Origin: an uncultured Paraprevotella sp.
GTDB lineage: Bacteria; Bacteroidota; Bacteroidia; Bacteroidales; Bacteroidaceae
Reading direction: 5' to 3'
Assembly: GCA_944321345.1 (NCBI GenBank)
Contig: CALUKY010000011.1
Location: 1 to 64,000 of the forward strand
Length of the DNA: 64,000 nucleotides
Shown: one piece after another, positions 1-13,399 of the stretch
Layout of the letters: every line of letters starts with the position of its first letter
Position numbering within the stretch: the first letter of the stretch is position 1
Position numbers and translations under genes: made by a program
The notes under the pieces: generated by a model
What the model was told of the DNA's origin: nothing
Seen by the model: the letters and a program-made list of their open reading frames with translations, nothing else
Database searches by the model: none

Positions 1-57
1 CAATCCAAAAATCAACATCATTAAAGATTTATGCGGAGTGAAAAAGACGGCATAGGG

Positions 58-1983
58 CTACTTGCGAAACTTGAATTGTATAATCTCGCGGGCGATGCTC
101 TCGCTATCCAATCCCACAATCTGATAAAGCTGTTCTACAGTACCGTGCTCTATAAATTCATCCGGCAATCCCAGACGCTTCACTTTCAGAGCATGCCCCT
201 TGTCGGCCATATATTCCAAAACGGCACTACCCAGACCTCCGGAAATCACACCATCCTCTATGGTGATGACGCGTGTAAACCGGCGGGCCACTTCTTCAAG
301 AATCTCCGTGTCAATCGGTTTCAGGAAACGCATGTCATAGTGTGCCACCGTTAGTTTTTCTCCCCGGTCACGGGCCTCATTCTCGGCAAGTTCTATAGCC
401 TTTCCGGTTTCATAGGCAATCGGCCCCAGGGTCAGGACAGCCAGTTCTTCACCGTCCTTCAGTTTTTCACCCTTACCTACCGTAATTTCTTTCATCTCGC
501 ATTTCCAGTCTACCAGATGTCCGCGACCACGCGGATAACGGATCACGAAAGGCCCCTTATCGGGCAGTTGTGCCGTAAACATCAAATGGCGCAGTTCATG
601 CTCATTGCGGGGCGAAGAAATGGTGAGATGCGGTATCGGACGCAAATACGCCAAATCAAATGCTCCATGATGCGTAGGTCCGTCTTCGCCGACCAATCCG
701 GCACGGTCCAGACACAACACCACATTCAGCCTTTGTATAGCCACATCGTGAATGATATTATCGTATGCTCTCTGTGCAAATGCCGAATAGATATTACAGA
801 AAGGCAGCATGCCTTCCTTGGCCATACCTCCGGAGAAGGTCACGGCATGACCTTCGGCAATACCTACATCAAAAGCACGGTCGGGCATAGCCTTCATCAG
901 TATGTTCATGGAGCATCCTGTCGGCATTGCTGGCGTTACGCCTACTATGCGGTCGTTCTGCTGTGCCAGTTCCAGCAAAGTGTTTCCGAACACATCCTGA
1001 AATTTAGGTGGCTGTCCACTGGTATCACTGACGATACGCTCCCCGGTATCTTTATCAAACTTTCCGGGTGCATGCCAGATCGTGGCCGCCTGTTCGGCCG
1101 GTTTGAAACCTTTTCCTTTTACCGTATGCAGGTGCAGCAGTTTCGGTCCTTTCATATCCTTGATTCCGTTCAGAACATGCACCAGTTCGAGCACATCATG
1201 CCCGTCGCATGGTCCGAAGTAACGGATGTTCATACCCTCGAAAATGTTCTGCTGATTGCTGATGAGTGACTTCACAGAGTTATTGAAACGGATAATGCTG
1301 TTCTTCCGTTCATCATTGAGCCACCCCCAACGATACAGTTTCTGCGACACCTGAAAACGCAACCGGTTATACCACGGGCTGGTGTGCAGCTGGAGCAGAT
1401 AATGTTTCATACCTCCCACACTGCGATCAATGCTCATGTTGTTGTCATTAAGGATAATCAGCAGGTTATTAGGAGTAGACGAAGCATTATTCAATCCTTC
1501 AAAAGCCAAACCACCACTCATGGAACCATCGCCGATTACAGCGATGACATTACGGTCGGTCTCTCCTTTTTTCTCAAAGGCAACAGACATTCCCAAAGCC
1601 GCAGAAATGGAATTGGACGCATGCCCGCAGGTAAAGCTGTCATATTCGCTCTCTTCGGGCGAAGGAAACGGACAGATGCCATGCAGTTTTCGGTTTGTAG
1701 AAAAACGTTCTCTTCTGCCGGTCAGGATCTTGTGGCCATACGCCTGATGCCCCACATCCCATACAATACGGTCATAGGGAGTATTAAAGACATAATGAAG
1801 CGCCACAGTCAGCTCAACGACTCCCAGGCTCGAAGCAAAATGCCCCGGATTGTCGGCCAGTTCGTCGATAATGTCCTGACGCAGCTCGGCACAGATCTCT
1901 GGCAACTTCTCTTCAGGAAGCTGTCTTAAGTCGGCAGGTAAATTTATTTTAGACAATAAGTTGAAGTTTCTTTCCTTACTCAT
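58..1983 (-). CDS. dxs: 1-deoxy-D-xylulose-5-phosphate synthase
   Basis: This 641-residue protein is a full-length DXP synthase. It condenses pyruvate and glyceraldehyde-3-phosphate, using thiamin diphosphate, in the first step of the MEP isoprenoid pathway in the cytoplasm. The ThDP/Mg motif runs from GDGSMSGG at residues 151-158 to NDNNMS at about 179-184. A conserved His lies in [10 protein letters not shown] (residue 48). The central pyrimidine-binding domain has the family-typical [15 protein letters not shown] and [15 protein letters not shown] segments, followed by a C-terminal transketolase domain. The ATG is the first codon after a TAnnTTTG box about 20 bases upstream. The gene is divergent from the GSCFA gene. 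Identification is secure. Confidence 0.98.
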   Translation of the reverse strand: MSKERNFNLLSKINLPADLRQLPEEKLPEICAELRQDIIDELADNPGHFASSLGVVELTVALHYVFNTPYDRIVWDVGHQAYGHKILTGRRERFSTNRKLHGICPFPSPEESEYDSFTCGHASNSISAALGMSVAFEKKGETDRNVIAVIGDGSMSGGLAFEGLNNASSTPNNLLIILNDNNMSIDRSVGGMKHYLLQLHTSPWYNRLRFQVSQKLYRWGWLNDERKNSIIRFNNSVKSLISNQQNIFEGMNIRYFGPCDGHDVLELVHVLNGIKDMKGPKLLHLHTVKGKGFKPAEQAATIWHAPGKFDKDTGERIVSDTSGQPPKFQDVFGNTLLELAQQNDRIVGVTPAMPTGCSMNILMKAMPDRAFDVGIAEGHAVTFSGGMAKEGMLPFCNIYSAFAQRAYDNIIHDVAIQRLNVVLCLDRAGLVGEDGPTHHGAFDLAYLRPIPHLTISSPRNEHELRHLMFTAQLPDKGPFVIRYPRGRGHLVDWKCEMKEITVGKGEKLKDGEELAVLTLGPIAYETGKAIELAENEARDRGEKLTVAHYDMRFLKPIDTEILEEVARRFTRVITIEDGVISGGLGSAVLEYMADKGHALKVKRLGLPDEFIEHGTVEQLYQIVGLDSESIAREIIQFKFRK

Positions 1984-2000
1984 GACGATATAAATTATCG

Positions 2001-2008
2001 CAAAATTA
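2001..2008 (-). promoter_or_regulatory. Candidate -7 box for dxs
   Basis: Read on the minus strand this is TAATTTTG, an exact match to the Bacteroidetes -7 consensus TAnnTTTG. It lies 18 bases upstream of the dxs ATG. No clear -33 TTTG was found at the usual spacing. Confidence 0.5.
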
Positions 2009-2030
2009 GCATAATTTCGATGAAGTTACC

Positions 2031-2038
2031 TATTTTTG
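2031..2038 (+). promoter_or_regulatory. Candidate -7 box for GSCFA-murF/alr
   Basis: TATTTTTG matches the TAnnTTTG consensus and lies 37 bases before the preferred ATG of the GSCFA gene. Together with the box at 2001-2008 it forms a compact divergent promoter region. Confidence 0.5.
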
Positions 2039-2075
2039 CAGAATAATTTTATTCCCAAAGAATTATTTGCATGAT

Positions 2076-3059
2076 ATGGAATTCAGGACCCAAATCGAAT
2101 TGCCGGATGGCATTCTGCCGCTAAATCCCTTGGACCAGACACTCTTCGTGGGGTCATGTTTTGCCGAAAATATCGGTGGGGAAATGGCGGCACGTAAATT
2201 TCCCTGTACCGTAAATCCGTTCGGTGTACTCTATAACCCGGCCAGTATCCGCCTGTGTTTTCAGGAGCTTACCGGAGACGTTCAACCCGAGGATTTTCTT
2301 TTTGAATCGGAAACAGGATGGCACTCCTGGCTGCACGACAGCAGTTTTTATGGAAACAGCCACGAAGAATGCCTGAAAGAACTGCTTGACCAACAGAAGG
2401 AAACGCGCCGGCAATTACAAAAAGCACACACTTTGTTTCTTACGTTAGGAACAAACCGGGCTTACCGCCTGAAAGAACAGAACCTGATTGTAGGCAACTG
2501 CCACAAACAACCGTCCCGACTTTTTGAGGAAATCACATTGGATGTCCGAAGCTGTACCCAGGAACTGGAAACCGTCATCGGTATATGCCGTCAGGAAAAC
2601 CCCGGCTTGCGCATCGTGTTCACCGTAAGCCCTTACCGATATGCCAAATACGGATTCCACGGAAGCCAACTCAGCAAAGCCACACTGCTTCTTGCCGCCG
2701 ATGAGGTATGCCGTGCGCATCCGGACTCTTGTTTTTACTTCCCGGCTTACGAAATCGTACTGGACGAATTGCGTGACTACCGTTTTTATAAAGAAGATAT
2801 GCTCCATCCTTCAACGCAGGCTATCGCCTATATCTGGGAATGCTTCCAGCAGACATTCTTCACCCCGGAAACCAAGGAATTCGTTAAAGAATGGGAGTCG
2901 GTCAAACGCGCTTTGGAGCATCGTCCCACTCATCCGGAATCAAAAGCCTATAAAGATTTTTTGAGTAAAACTTTGTTAAAATTAGAAAGCATACGAAAAA
3001 AATATCCGAACTTAGCATTAAGTTATGAATTCGATTGGTTATCTACTCGCCTAAAATAA
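2076..3059 (+). CDS. GSCFA-domain protein
   Basis: The predicted protein has 327 residues. The family-defining GSCFAENIG block is near the N-terminus (about residues 25-33), which places it in the GSCFA domain family (Pfam DUF family, no established reaction). Features such as LTLGTN and DMLHPS resemble SGNH/GDSL-type hydrolases, so an esterase-like role is possible but is inference. I chose the ATG at 2076 over an in-frame TTG at 2067. The gene lies 6 bases upstream of murF-alr on the same strand, so the two are probably co-transcribed, which may link it to envelope metabolism. No signal peptide is visible. Confidence 0.85.
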   Translation: MEFRTQIELPDGILPLNPLDQTLFVGSCFAENIGGEMAARKFPCTVNPFGVLYNPASIRLCFQELTGDVQPEDFLFESETGWHSWLHDSSFYGNSHEECLKELLDQQKETRRQLQKAHTLFLTLGTNRAYRLKEQNLIVGNCHKQPSRLFEEITLDVRSCTQELETVIGICRQENPGLRIVFTVSPYRYAKYGFHGSQLSKATLLLAADEVCRAHPDSCFYFPAYEIVLDELRDYRFYKEDMLHPSTQAIAYIWECFQQTFFTPETKEFVKEWESVKRALEHRPTHPESKAYKDFLSKTLLKLESIRKKYPNLALSYEFDWLSTRLK

Positions 3060-3065
3060 AAAAAT

Positions 3066-5531
3066 ATGGCTTATTCATTAGAACAAATCGCTTCACTCAT
3101 CGGAGCCAAGCACATTGGAAATCAGGATTCCAAGATTGATTGGATCCTAACAGACAGCCGCTCTTTATGCTTTCCCGAGGAATCCCTGTTCTTCGCCCTG
3201 AAAAGCAATCGTAATGACGGACATCATTATATCCCGGAACTTTATCAGCGCGGAGTGCGCAATTTTGTTGTCAGTGCCCCCCCCCTAGATATGAGCGGCT
3301 ACACCGACGCCAACTTTCTGGTGGTGCTGGACCCGCTCAAAGCACTGCAACGCCTGGCCGAACGCCATCGAGAGGCATTCAACATACCAATTATCGGCAT
3401 TACCGGCAGCAACGGTAAGACCGTAGTCAAGGAGTGGCTTTATCAGATTTTGTCGGACAATTTTGTCATTGCCCGCTCACCACGCAGCTACAACTCTCAG
3501 ATCGGCGTTCCTCTGTCTATCTGGAATCTGAACGCACAGACCGAACTGGGTATCTTCGAAGCCGGTATCTCACAATGCGGCGAAATGGAAGCCTTGCAGA
3601 CCATCATCCAGCCGCAATACGGTATATTTACCTCATTGGGCAATGCACATCAGGAAAACTTCGTGTCTATGGACGAGAAATGTCACGAAAAACTGAAGCT
3701 CTTCAAAGATGCCGAACTCCTTATTTATAATGAAGACAATACGCTGATCAAAGAAGGCATACAAAGCTATGGCATGAGTGGCAAGGCTTTCGGTTGGTCA
3801 TTCCACAACCCGGACGCCCGCCTGTTTGTTCGTCCCGAATATCAGGAGCGCTCTACCGTACTGACCTACCGCTATCAGGGCACTACCGATCAGGTGGAAA
3901 TCCCGTTCATCGACGAAGCGTCTGTTACAGACGCCACTCACTGTCTGGCCATGGCGCTGTATCTGAATGTGGACCGCAACGTCATCCGACAGAAAATGAG
4001 CCAACTGGAACCGATCGCCATGCGTCTGGAAGTAATTGAAGGTAAAAACGGCTGTACACTGATCAACGACAGCTACAACTCTGATTTCAACGCGCTGGAT
4101 ATTGCTTTGGACTTTATGAACCGCCGGCCGGACTGTCAGGGAAAAGAGCGTACCGTACTGTTGAGCGATTTGTGCCAGACCGGAGAAAAGCCGGAGGCCC
4201 TGTATGGCAAGGTGGCCACCTTACTGGAAAGCCGCCATATCAAGAAGGTCATCGGTGTGGGCGAAGCTATCAGTCAGTTTGCCGACCTCTTCCCGATGGA
4301 GCATCATTTCTTCACCACGACCGACGAACTGATTGGCAGTGGTCTGCTCGAAACCTTGCGCAACGAGGTAATCCTCATCAAGGGAGCCCGTACCTTCCGT
4401 TTTGACGAACTGACTGAACCGCTGGAACTCAAAGTTCACGAAACCATATTGGAAATTGACTTGAACGCCGTAGTGGAAAACATGAATTACTACCGCAGTT
4501 TCATGAAACCGGAAACCAAAATGGTATGCATGGTCAAGGCTTCGGCCTACGGTGCCGGTGCCGTCGAAATAGCCAAGACACTTCAGGATCATCATGCCGA
4601 CTATCTGGCTGTGGCTGTGGCCGACGAAGGAGCGGATCTGAGAAAAGCCGGCATCAAATCGAACATCATGATCATGAATCCGGAAATGACCGCTTTCAAG
4701 ACTTTGTTTGAATATGAACTGGAACCCGAAGTATACAGTTTCCGACTGCTCGACGCTCTGATCCATGCGGCAGAGAAAGAAGGTATCACCAACTACCCGA
4801 TCCATATCAAACTCGATACGGGTATGCACCGACTTGGATTTGACCCGTATAAGGATATGGAACAGCTCATCGAAAAACTGAAACACCAGACAGCTGTCAT
4901 CCCGCGCTCGGTATTCTCCCATTTTGTGGGTAGTGACGCCGACGGCTTCGACGAGTTCTCCAAATTGCAGTATGAACGCTTCCTGCACGGCAGTGACATG
5001 CTTCAAAAAGCATTCCCGCACAAAATTCTGCGTCATATATGCAACAGTGCCGGAATCGAACACTTCCCCGAACGCCATCTTGACATGGTGCGCCTGGGAC
5101 TGGGGCTTTACGGTATTAATTCGCGCAACAATGAAACGATCAACCACGTCAGCACCCTGCGTACAACCATCTTACAGATTCACGATGTGCCACAGGAAGA
5201 AACCGTGGGTTACAGCCGCAAAGGCATTCTGCACCGCAACAGCCGTATAGCCGCCTTACCGATCGGTTATGCCGACGGACTAAACCGCAAATTGGGGTGC
5301 GGACGAGGCTACTGTCTGGTCAACGGGCAGAAAGCCCCTTATGTAGGCAATATCTGCATGGATGTGTGCATGATTGACGTTACAGACATCGACTGCAAAG
5401 AAGGAGACTCTGTAGAAATCTTCGGAAAAAATCTTCCGGTAACCGTATTAAGCGACTTGTTGGACACCATCCCTTATGAAATCCTTACCGGTATCAGCAC
5501 TCGCGTAAAACGAGTCTACTTCCAGGGATAA
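3066..5531 (+). CDS. murF-alr: Fused UDP-MurNAc-tripeptide:D-Ala-D-Ala ligase / alanine racemase
   Basis: This 821-residue protein is a fusion of two peptidoglycan enzymes. The N-terminal half is MurF, which adds D-Ala-D-Ala to the UDP-MurNAc-tripeptide; its P-loop GITGSNGKT is at residues 111-119. The C-terminal half, from about residue 460, is a PLP-dependent alanine racemase with the PLP lysine at residue 491 (MVKASAYGAG). VGYSRKG and ALPIGYADGL match later conserved racemase blocks; the catalytic Tyr is probably in the first. Fusing the enzyme that makes D-Ala with the one that uses the D-Ala dipeptide is established for Bacteroidetes. The D-Ala-D-Ala ligase is not in this window. A strong terminator follows. 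Confidence 0.97.
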   Translation: MAYSLEQIASLIGAKHIGNQDSKIDWILTDSRSLCFPEESLFFALKSNRNDGHHYIPELYQRGVRNFVVSAPPLDMSGYTDANFLVVLDPLKALQRLAERHREAFNIPIIGITGSNGKTVVKEWLYQILSDNFVIARSPRSYNSQIGVPLSIWNLNAQTELGIFEAGISQCGEMEALQTIIQPQYGIFTSLGNAHQENFVSMDEKCHEKLKLFKDAELLIYNEDNTLIKEGIQSYGMSGKAFGWSFHNPDARLFVRPEYQERSTVLTYRYQGTTDQVEIPFIDEASVTDATHCLAMALYLNVDRNVIRQKMSQLEPIAMRLEVIEGKNGCTLINDSYNSDFNALDIALDFMNRRPDCQGKERTVLLSDLCQTGEKPEALYGKVATLLESRHIKKVIGVGEAISQFADLFPMEHHFFTTTDELIGSGLLETLRNEVILIKGARTFRFDELTEPLELKVHETILEIDLNAVVENMNYYRSFMKPETKMVCMVKASAYGAGAVEIAKTLQDHHADYLAVAVADEGADLRKAGIKSNIMIMNPEMTAFKTLFEYELEPEVYSFRLLDALIHAAEKEGITNYPIHIKLDTGMHRLGFDPYKDMEQLIEKLKHQTAVIPRSVFSHFVGSDADGFDEFSKLQYERFLHGSDMLQKAFPHKILRHICNSAGIEHFPERHLDMVRLGLGLYGINSRNNETINHVSTLRTTILQIHDVPQEETVGYSRKGILHRNSRIAALPIGYADGLNRKLGCGRGYCLVNGQKAPYVGNICMDVCMIDVTDIDCKEGDSVEIFGKNLPVTVLSDLLDTIPYEILTGISTRVKRVYFQG

Positions 5532-5551
5532 AATTCTTTTCTTGATATAAT

Positions 5552-5601
5552 ACAAACGGTGTAACTGCTTTAAAACACAGTTACACCGTTTGTTTATTCT
5601 T
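5552..5601 (+). terminator. Terminator after murF-alr
   Basis: Perfect 16-bp arms (5552-5567 and 5578-5593) with a 10-base loop, starting about 20 bases after the murF-alr stop and followed by a T-rich run. A rho-independent terminator is the simplest reading. Confidence 0.85.
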
Positions 5602-5729
5602 CACACTCATATGACTAATACTCCAATTTGGCATTCAGTCAAAACAAACATTCCTGATTAATAAGAACATATCTCCAAATTCAGAACGGCATTCAAAAAC
5701 CAAAGTTTCAGAAACCATTGAAAAACTAT

Positions 5730-5765
5730 AAAAAAAGCGAGATGCTGTCTTAATCAACATCTCGC
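5730..5765 (-). terminator. Terminator after dipeptidyl peptidase IV
   Basis: Arms GCGAGATG (5737-5744) and CATCTCGC (5758-5765) form an 8-bp stem. On the minus strand the hairpin is followed by six T residues. It lies just downstream of the peptidase stop codon. The 256-base space between this gene and murF-alr holds only the two convergent terminators. Confidence 0.75.
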
Positions 5766-5787
5766 CATCATAAAGTTTATAAGTTCG

Positions 5788-7989
5788 CTATTTCAACTCA
5801 CGGATAAAGAAGTTTGAAATACTGGTAAACAGATGGTTGCGGGTATTTCCGCCATAGATGCCATGATTACGGTTCGTATACGGCAACATCATAAACGGTT
5901 TGTCAGCCTGAACCAAAGCCTCCGCATACTCGGCTACATTGCGGAAATGTACATTATCATCAGCCATACCATGGCAGATCAACAGCGCACCGTGCAGATT
6001 GCCAACACGAGAAATCGGATTGCAATCGTAACCGGTAGGATTTTCCTTCGGAGTGCGCATGAAACGCTCGGTATATACCGTGTCGTAGAAACGCCAACTG
6101 GTTGGAGGAGCAACCGCTACTCCGGCAGCAAATACCGGACGGCCTTCGCTCATACTCATCAGGGTGTTAAAACCACCGAAGCTCCAGCCCCAGATACCGA
6201 TATTGTCCTTGTCTACATAAGGCAGAGAACCGAGATAAATGGCGGTTTCCACCTGATCTTTTGATTCCAGGTTACCCAGATTCAGATAAGTGCACTGCTC
6301 AAAGTCACGTCCACGACCACCGGTTCCGCGTCCGTCCACACAAACCATGATGAAGCCCTCTCCGGCCATATACTGCTCATAAAGAGTTCCTCCCATGTTT
6401 CCGGCATTCCAGGAATCAACAACCTGCTGTGAACCCGGACCGCTATACTGGAACAGAATGACCGGATATTTTTTCGAAGCGTCAAAATCAGCCGGCTTCA
6501 CCATATATCCGTTCAGCTCCACACCTTCTGAGGTCTTGAAACTGAAAAACTCACGCTTGCCCAAATCCAGACCGGCCAGTTTTTCGTTCAGCTCCTTATT
6601 GTCGATAAGCACCTTGAGTTGCTTGCCCTTGTTGTTATAGAGCGAAGTGATGAACGGAGTATTGATGTTTGAATACACATTCATGAAATACTTGAAATTC
6701 TTGCTGAAGATAGCACTGTTCTGTCCCAACTGTGGAGTCAGCTTCGTAGTCTTTCCATTAGAAGCAGTGCAATATACAGCAGTACGCAACGGGCTGTCCT
6801 GATTGGAAGCGTAGTAGAACGCACCGGTAGCCTCATCATAACCATAGAATGAAGTCACGTTGAATTTTCCTTTGGTCACCTGCTTGAGAAGGGAACCGTT
6901 GGTATTGTACAAATACAGGTGGTTATAACCGTCGCGCTCGCTCTGCAACACAAAATAGTTTCCGTAAAACTGCACATCACCGTATGCTTTCTCTGTAATG
7001 TATTTCGGTGCCTTGTCACGCAGGATCATCTTGCACTCGGTAGAACGCGGATTGGCCATATAAATCTCCAGATTGTCCTGATGGCGGTTGAGCGTATAGA
7101 TGGCCAGCTTGTTCGGATCATTGGTAAACTTGATGCGAGGGATATATCCGTCGGCAGGAAGTGGCAACTTCATCTGACGCACCACGCGGGTCTTGATCTC
7201 AAAAGAATAGACACTCACCGTAGAGTTGGTCTCGCCGGCTATCGGGTATTTGTATTCATACGCACCGGGATAGTTGGCATAAGCATCCATAGCCGGAGCG
7301 GCTCCCTTGAACAACGGGAAAGAATAAAGAGGCACTTTGCTCTCATCATACTTCACCCACGCAATCATCGTATTATCGGCATTGAAATCGAAAGAGCAAT
7401 CGTTGGAGAACTCTTCCTCATTCACCCAGTCGGGAATACCGTTGATCACTTCGTTGAACTTACCGTCTTTGGTAATCTGGCTCTCGCTGTTATTATACAG
7501 CAACTTCACCAGGAAAAGGTTGTTCTCACGTACGAAAGCAATCATGTTTCCGTCGCGTGAAAACATCGGTACCTGCTGCGGTCCGCCTTCTGACAAAGGA
7601 TCCAAAGTACGGTTCTCTACATTATATATATAATATACAGCCGTATGGGAATGACGATAGATAGAACGTGTCTGGGTGCGCACCAGAATGTTCTTCTCAT
7701 CGGGCGACATGATGTATCCGTCAATGTAATCCAGCTTCACATCCTCGGCAGTGGCCACATCAAACAACACTCCGGTTTTCTCTCCGGTACGGAAGGAATA
7801 CTTCAGGATCTGCTTGTTGTCTTTACTCAGCTGAGAATAGCTCTCACCATCGTTCATCGGGTTTACACCATAAATGCGCTGGGCATAATAAGCACCATTA
7901 CACAAATCTTTCAAATTCAGTTTCTTTGCTGCATGCACGGGACCTACGACCGCCAGACACAGCAAAAGCAAGCGTGCAATCTTCTTCAT
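5788..7989 (-). CDS. Dipeptidyl peptidase IV, S9 family
   Basis: This 733-residue secreted serine peptidase should remove Xaa-Pro or Xaa-Ala dipeptides from peptide N-termini, acting in the periplasm or at the surface. It has a signal peptide ending near VGPVHAA, an eight-bladed propeller region with repeated Y-x-Y/D-G elements, and a C-terminal alpha/beta hydrolase. The catalytic triad is Ser603 (GWSFGG), Asp677 (ADDNVHF) and His709 (RNHGIYGG). The Glu pair that binds the free N-terminus of substrates is present in DWVNEEEFS. The length matches Bacteroidales DPP IV. The gene stands alone with its own promoter and terminator. Confidence 0.95.
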   Translation of the reverse strand: MKKIARLLLLCLAVVGPVHAAKKLNLKDLCNGAYYAQRIYGVNPMNDGESYSQLSKDNKQILKYSFRTGEKTGVLFDVATAEDVKLDYIDGYIMSPDEKNILVRTQTRSIYRHSHTAVYYIYNVENRTLDPLSEGGPQQVPMFSRDGNMIAFVRENNLFLVKLLYNNSESQITKDGKFNEVINGIPDWVNEEEFSNDCSFDFNADNTMIAWVKYDESKVPLYSFPLFKGAAPAMDAYANYPGAYEYKYPIAGETNSTVSVYSFEIKTRVVRQMKLPLPADGYIPRIKFTNDPNKLAIYTLNRHQDNLEIYMANPRSTECKMILRDKAPKYITEKAYGDVQFYGNYFVLQSERDGYNHLYLYNTNGSLLKQVTKGKFNVTSFYGYDEATGAFYYASNQDSPLRTAVYCTASNGKTTKLTPQLGQNSAIFSKNFKYFMNVYSNINTPFITSLYNNKGKQLKVLIDNKELNEKLAGLDLGKREFFSFKTSEGVELNGYMVKPADFDASKKYPVILFQYSGPGSQQVVDSWNAGNMGGTLYEQYMAGEGFIMVCVDGRGTGGRGRDFEQCTYLNLGNLESKDQVETAIYLGSLPYVDKDNIGIWGWSFGGFNTLMSMSEGRPVFAAGVAVAPPTSWRFYDTVYTERFMRTPKENPTGYDCNPISRVGNLHGALLICHGMADDNVHFRNVAEYAEALVQADKPFMMLPYTNRNHGIYGGNTRNHLFTSISNFFIRELK

Positions 7990-8028
7990 ATCATTGATTT
8001 TTAATAATAATCTGTAAGTTAAGAGCTA

Positions 8029-8036
8029 CAAAGATA
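8029..8036 (-). promoter_or_regulatory. Candidate -7 box for dipeptidyl peptidase IV
   Basis: Read on the minus strand this is TATCTTTG, an exact TAnnTTTG match 40 bases upstream of the peptidase ATG. Confidence 0.55.
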
Positions 8037-8123
8037 GTTCTTTTTTCTATCTTAACAGAAGATAACCCTTGTTTTTACAGAACATTCCACCATTTTTAGC
8101 CGCTTTATTTTCGTCTTTTATTG

Positions 8124-8131
8124 TATCTTTG
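8124..8131 (+). promoter_or_regulatory. Candidate -7 box for the radical SAM gene
   Basis: TATCTTTG, an exact consensus match, lies 36 bases before the ATG of the radical SAM gene. Confidence 0.55.
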
Positions 8132-8166
8132 TAAAAACAAGAATCTAGAATAAACCGCAAAAAGTA

Positions 8167-12329
<4,163 letters not shown>

Positions 12330-12350
12330 ACAGAACCTTTTAAAACAATA

Positions 12351-12400
12351 AAGATGGCATGGTAAATGATAGTTCCCATCATTTTTCCATGCCATCTTTT
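12351..12400. terminator. Bidirectional terminator between beta-galactosidase and cyclophilin genes
   Basis: Outer 12-bp arms (12351-12362 and 12387-12398) enclose a second 7-bp stem (12364-12370 and 12378-12384). T-rich sequence follows on the plus side and A-rich sequence precedes, so it can serve both convergent genes. Confidence 0.85.
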
Positions 12401-12423
12401 TATATTCTCTATATATTCTCTGA

Positions 12424-13248
12424 TCAATCTTCAATATAAGCCTTCTTGACATAAACCTCCTCTACCGGACGGTCCTTACGGGTCTTTACCTTTTCTATGG
12501 CCTCTGCGACCTGAATGCCTTCTATCACCTCACCGAACACCGTATACTCACCATCCAAATGTGGCGCACCACCTTCTGTTGCGTAGGCAGTTTTCTGCAC
12601 CTCATTAAAATATGCCGGAGGATTCTGAGCGATCATCGTTTCGGCCTGATGCATTAAAGAATCCTTAAGAGCCTGATACTTTTCCGGATCGGAACGGCGC
12701 AACAGGAAAAGCTCCTTCATTCTGCTACGCGACAGCGTGTCGTAGCACTCATCAATCTTACTCTGATAAATGGCCTGGTGCAACGCCATGAGCTGGGCTC
12801 CATCATAGGTATGCCCGGTAACAATGTAGAATTGGGTACCGCTGGATTCACGTTCGGGATTTACATCATCCCCCATGCGGGCTGCCGCCAAAGCGCCCTT
12901 CTTATGAAAATGCTTCGGATAGACAATCTCTGCCGGAATGGTATACTGATATTGATTGGTGTCAACAGCCAAAGGAATTCCTGCCGGTTTCAGCCCCGGA
13001 TCACCGGTCTGGATCATAAAGTTACGGATCACCCGATGAAACAGCACATTGTCATATATACCTTCTTTCACCAACTTGATAAAATTATCCCGATGCTTGG
13101 GTGTATCGTTGTAAAGCTTGACACGAATATTCCCCATCGAGGTTTCCAAACATACAATAGTTTCTTTTTCCATATTCTTTTTCTGGTTACTGCATCCTGC
13201 CATCATCAAAATGAATGAAAGCAATAAAATTGATCGCATGATTTTCAT
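12424..13248 (-). CDS. Cyclophilin-type peptidyl-prolyl isomerase lipoprotein
   Basis: This 274-residue protein begins with a lipoprotein signal (MKIMRSILLLSFILMMAGCS), with Cys as the lipidated residue, so it should sit in the periplasm tethered to a membrane. The cyclophilin core is visible as LYNDTPKHRDNFIKLV, VLFHRVIRNFMIQTGDP, GTQFYIVTG and YTVFGEVIEG. About 75 residues rich in charged amino acids separate GTQFYIVTG from the final strand block, so the fold carries a long insertion. I chose the ATG at 13248; an upstream in-frame ATG at 13314 would add residues that break the signal peptide. A -7 box lies at 13266-13273. Confidence 0.92.
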   Translation of the reverse strand: MKIMRSILLLSFILMMAGCSNQKKNMEKETIVCLETSMGNIRVKLYNDTPKHRDNFIKLVKEGIYDNVLFHRVIRNFMIQTGDPGLKPAGIPLAVDTNQYQYTIPAEIVYPKHFHKKGALAAARMGDDVNPERESSGTQFYIVTGHTYDGAQLMALHQAIYQSKIDECYDTLSRSRMKELFLLRRSDPEKYQALKDSLMHQAETMIAQNPPAYFNEVQKTAYATEGGAPHLDGEYTVFGEVIEGIQVAEAIEKVKTRKDRPVEEVYVKKAYIED

Positions 13249-13265
13249 AATCCTCTTTTTGCTTG

Positions 13266-13319
13266 CAAAGATAAGATTTTCGTTTGAATGTAAAGGCATT
13301 TCCAGGATTTTCAAAGATA
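13266..13319 (-). promoter_or_regulatory. Two candidate -7 boxes for the cyclophilin gene
   Basis: Two copies of TATCTTTG on the minus strand, at 13266-13273 and 13312-13319. Both match TAnnTTTG exactly. Which one is used cannot be decided from sequence. Confidence 0.45.
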
Positions 13320-13330
13320 AAAGTCTTGGA

Positions 13331-13362
13331 TTGGTGAATATTCGAATTAATTCATATCTTTG
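13331..13362 (+). promoter_or_regulatory. Promoter of the tamB-tamA pair
   Basis: A -33 type TTGG at 13331-13334 is followed after 20 bases by TATCTTTG at 13355-13362. Both elements and their spacing fit the Bacteroidetes primary sigma consensus. The tamB ATG is 38 bases downstream. Confidence 0.6.
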
Positions 13363-13399
13363 TATTTAATTAAATTGGAAAACTATACCTTGTATTTTT

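Noticed and set aside
4221-5147. 308-codon open frame on the minus strand inside murF-alr
   Set aside because: It is antisense to a clear conserved enzyme, has no start context and no family features.
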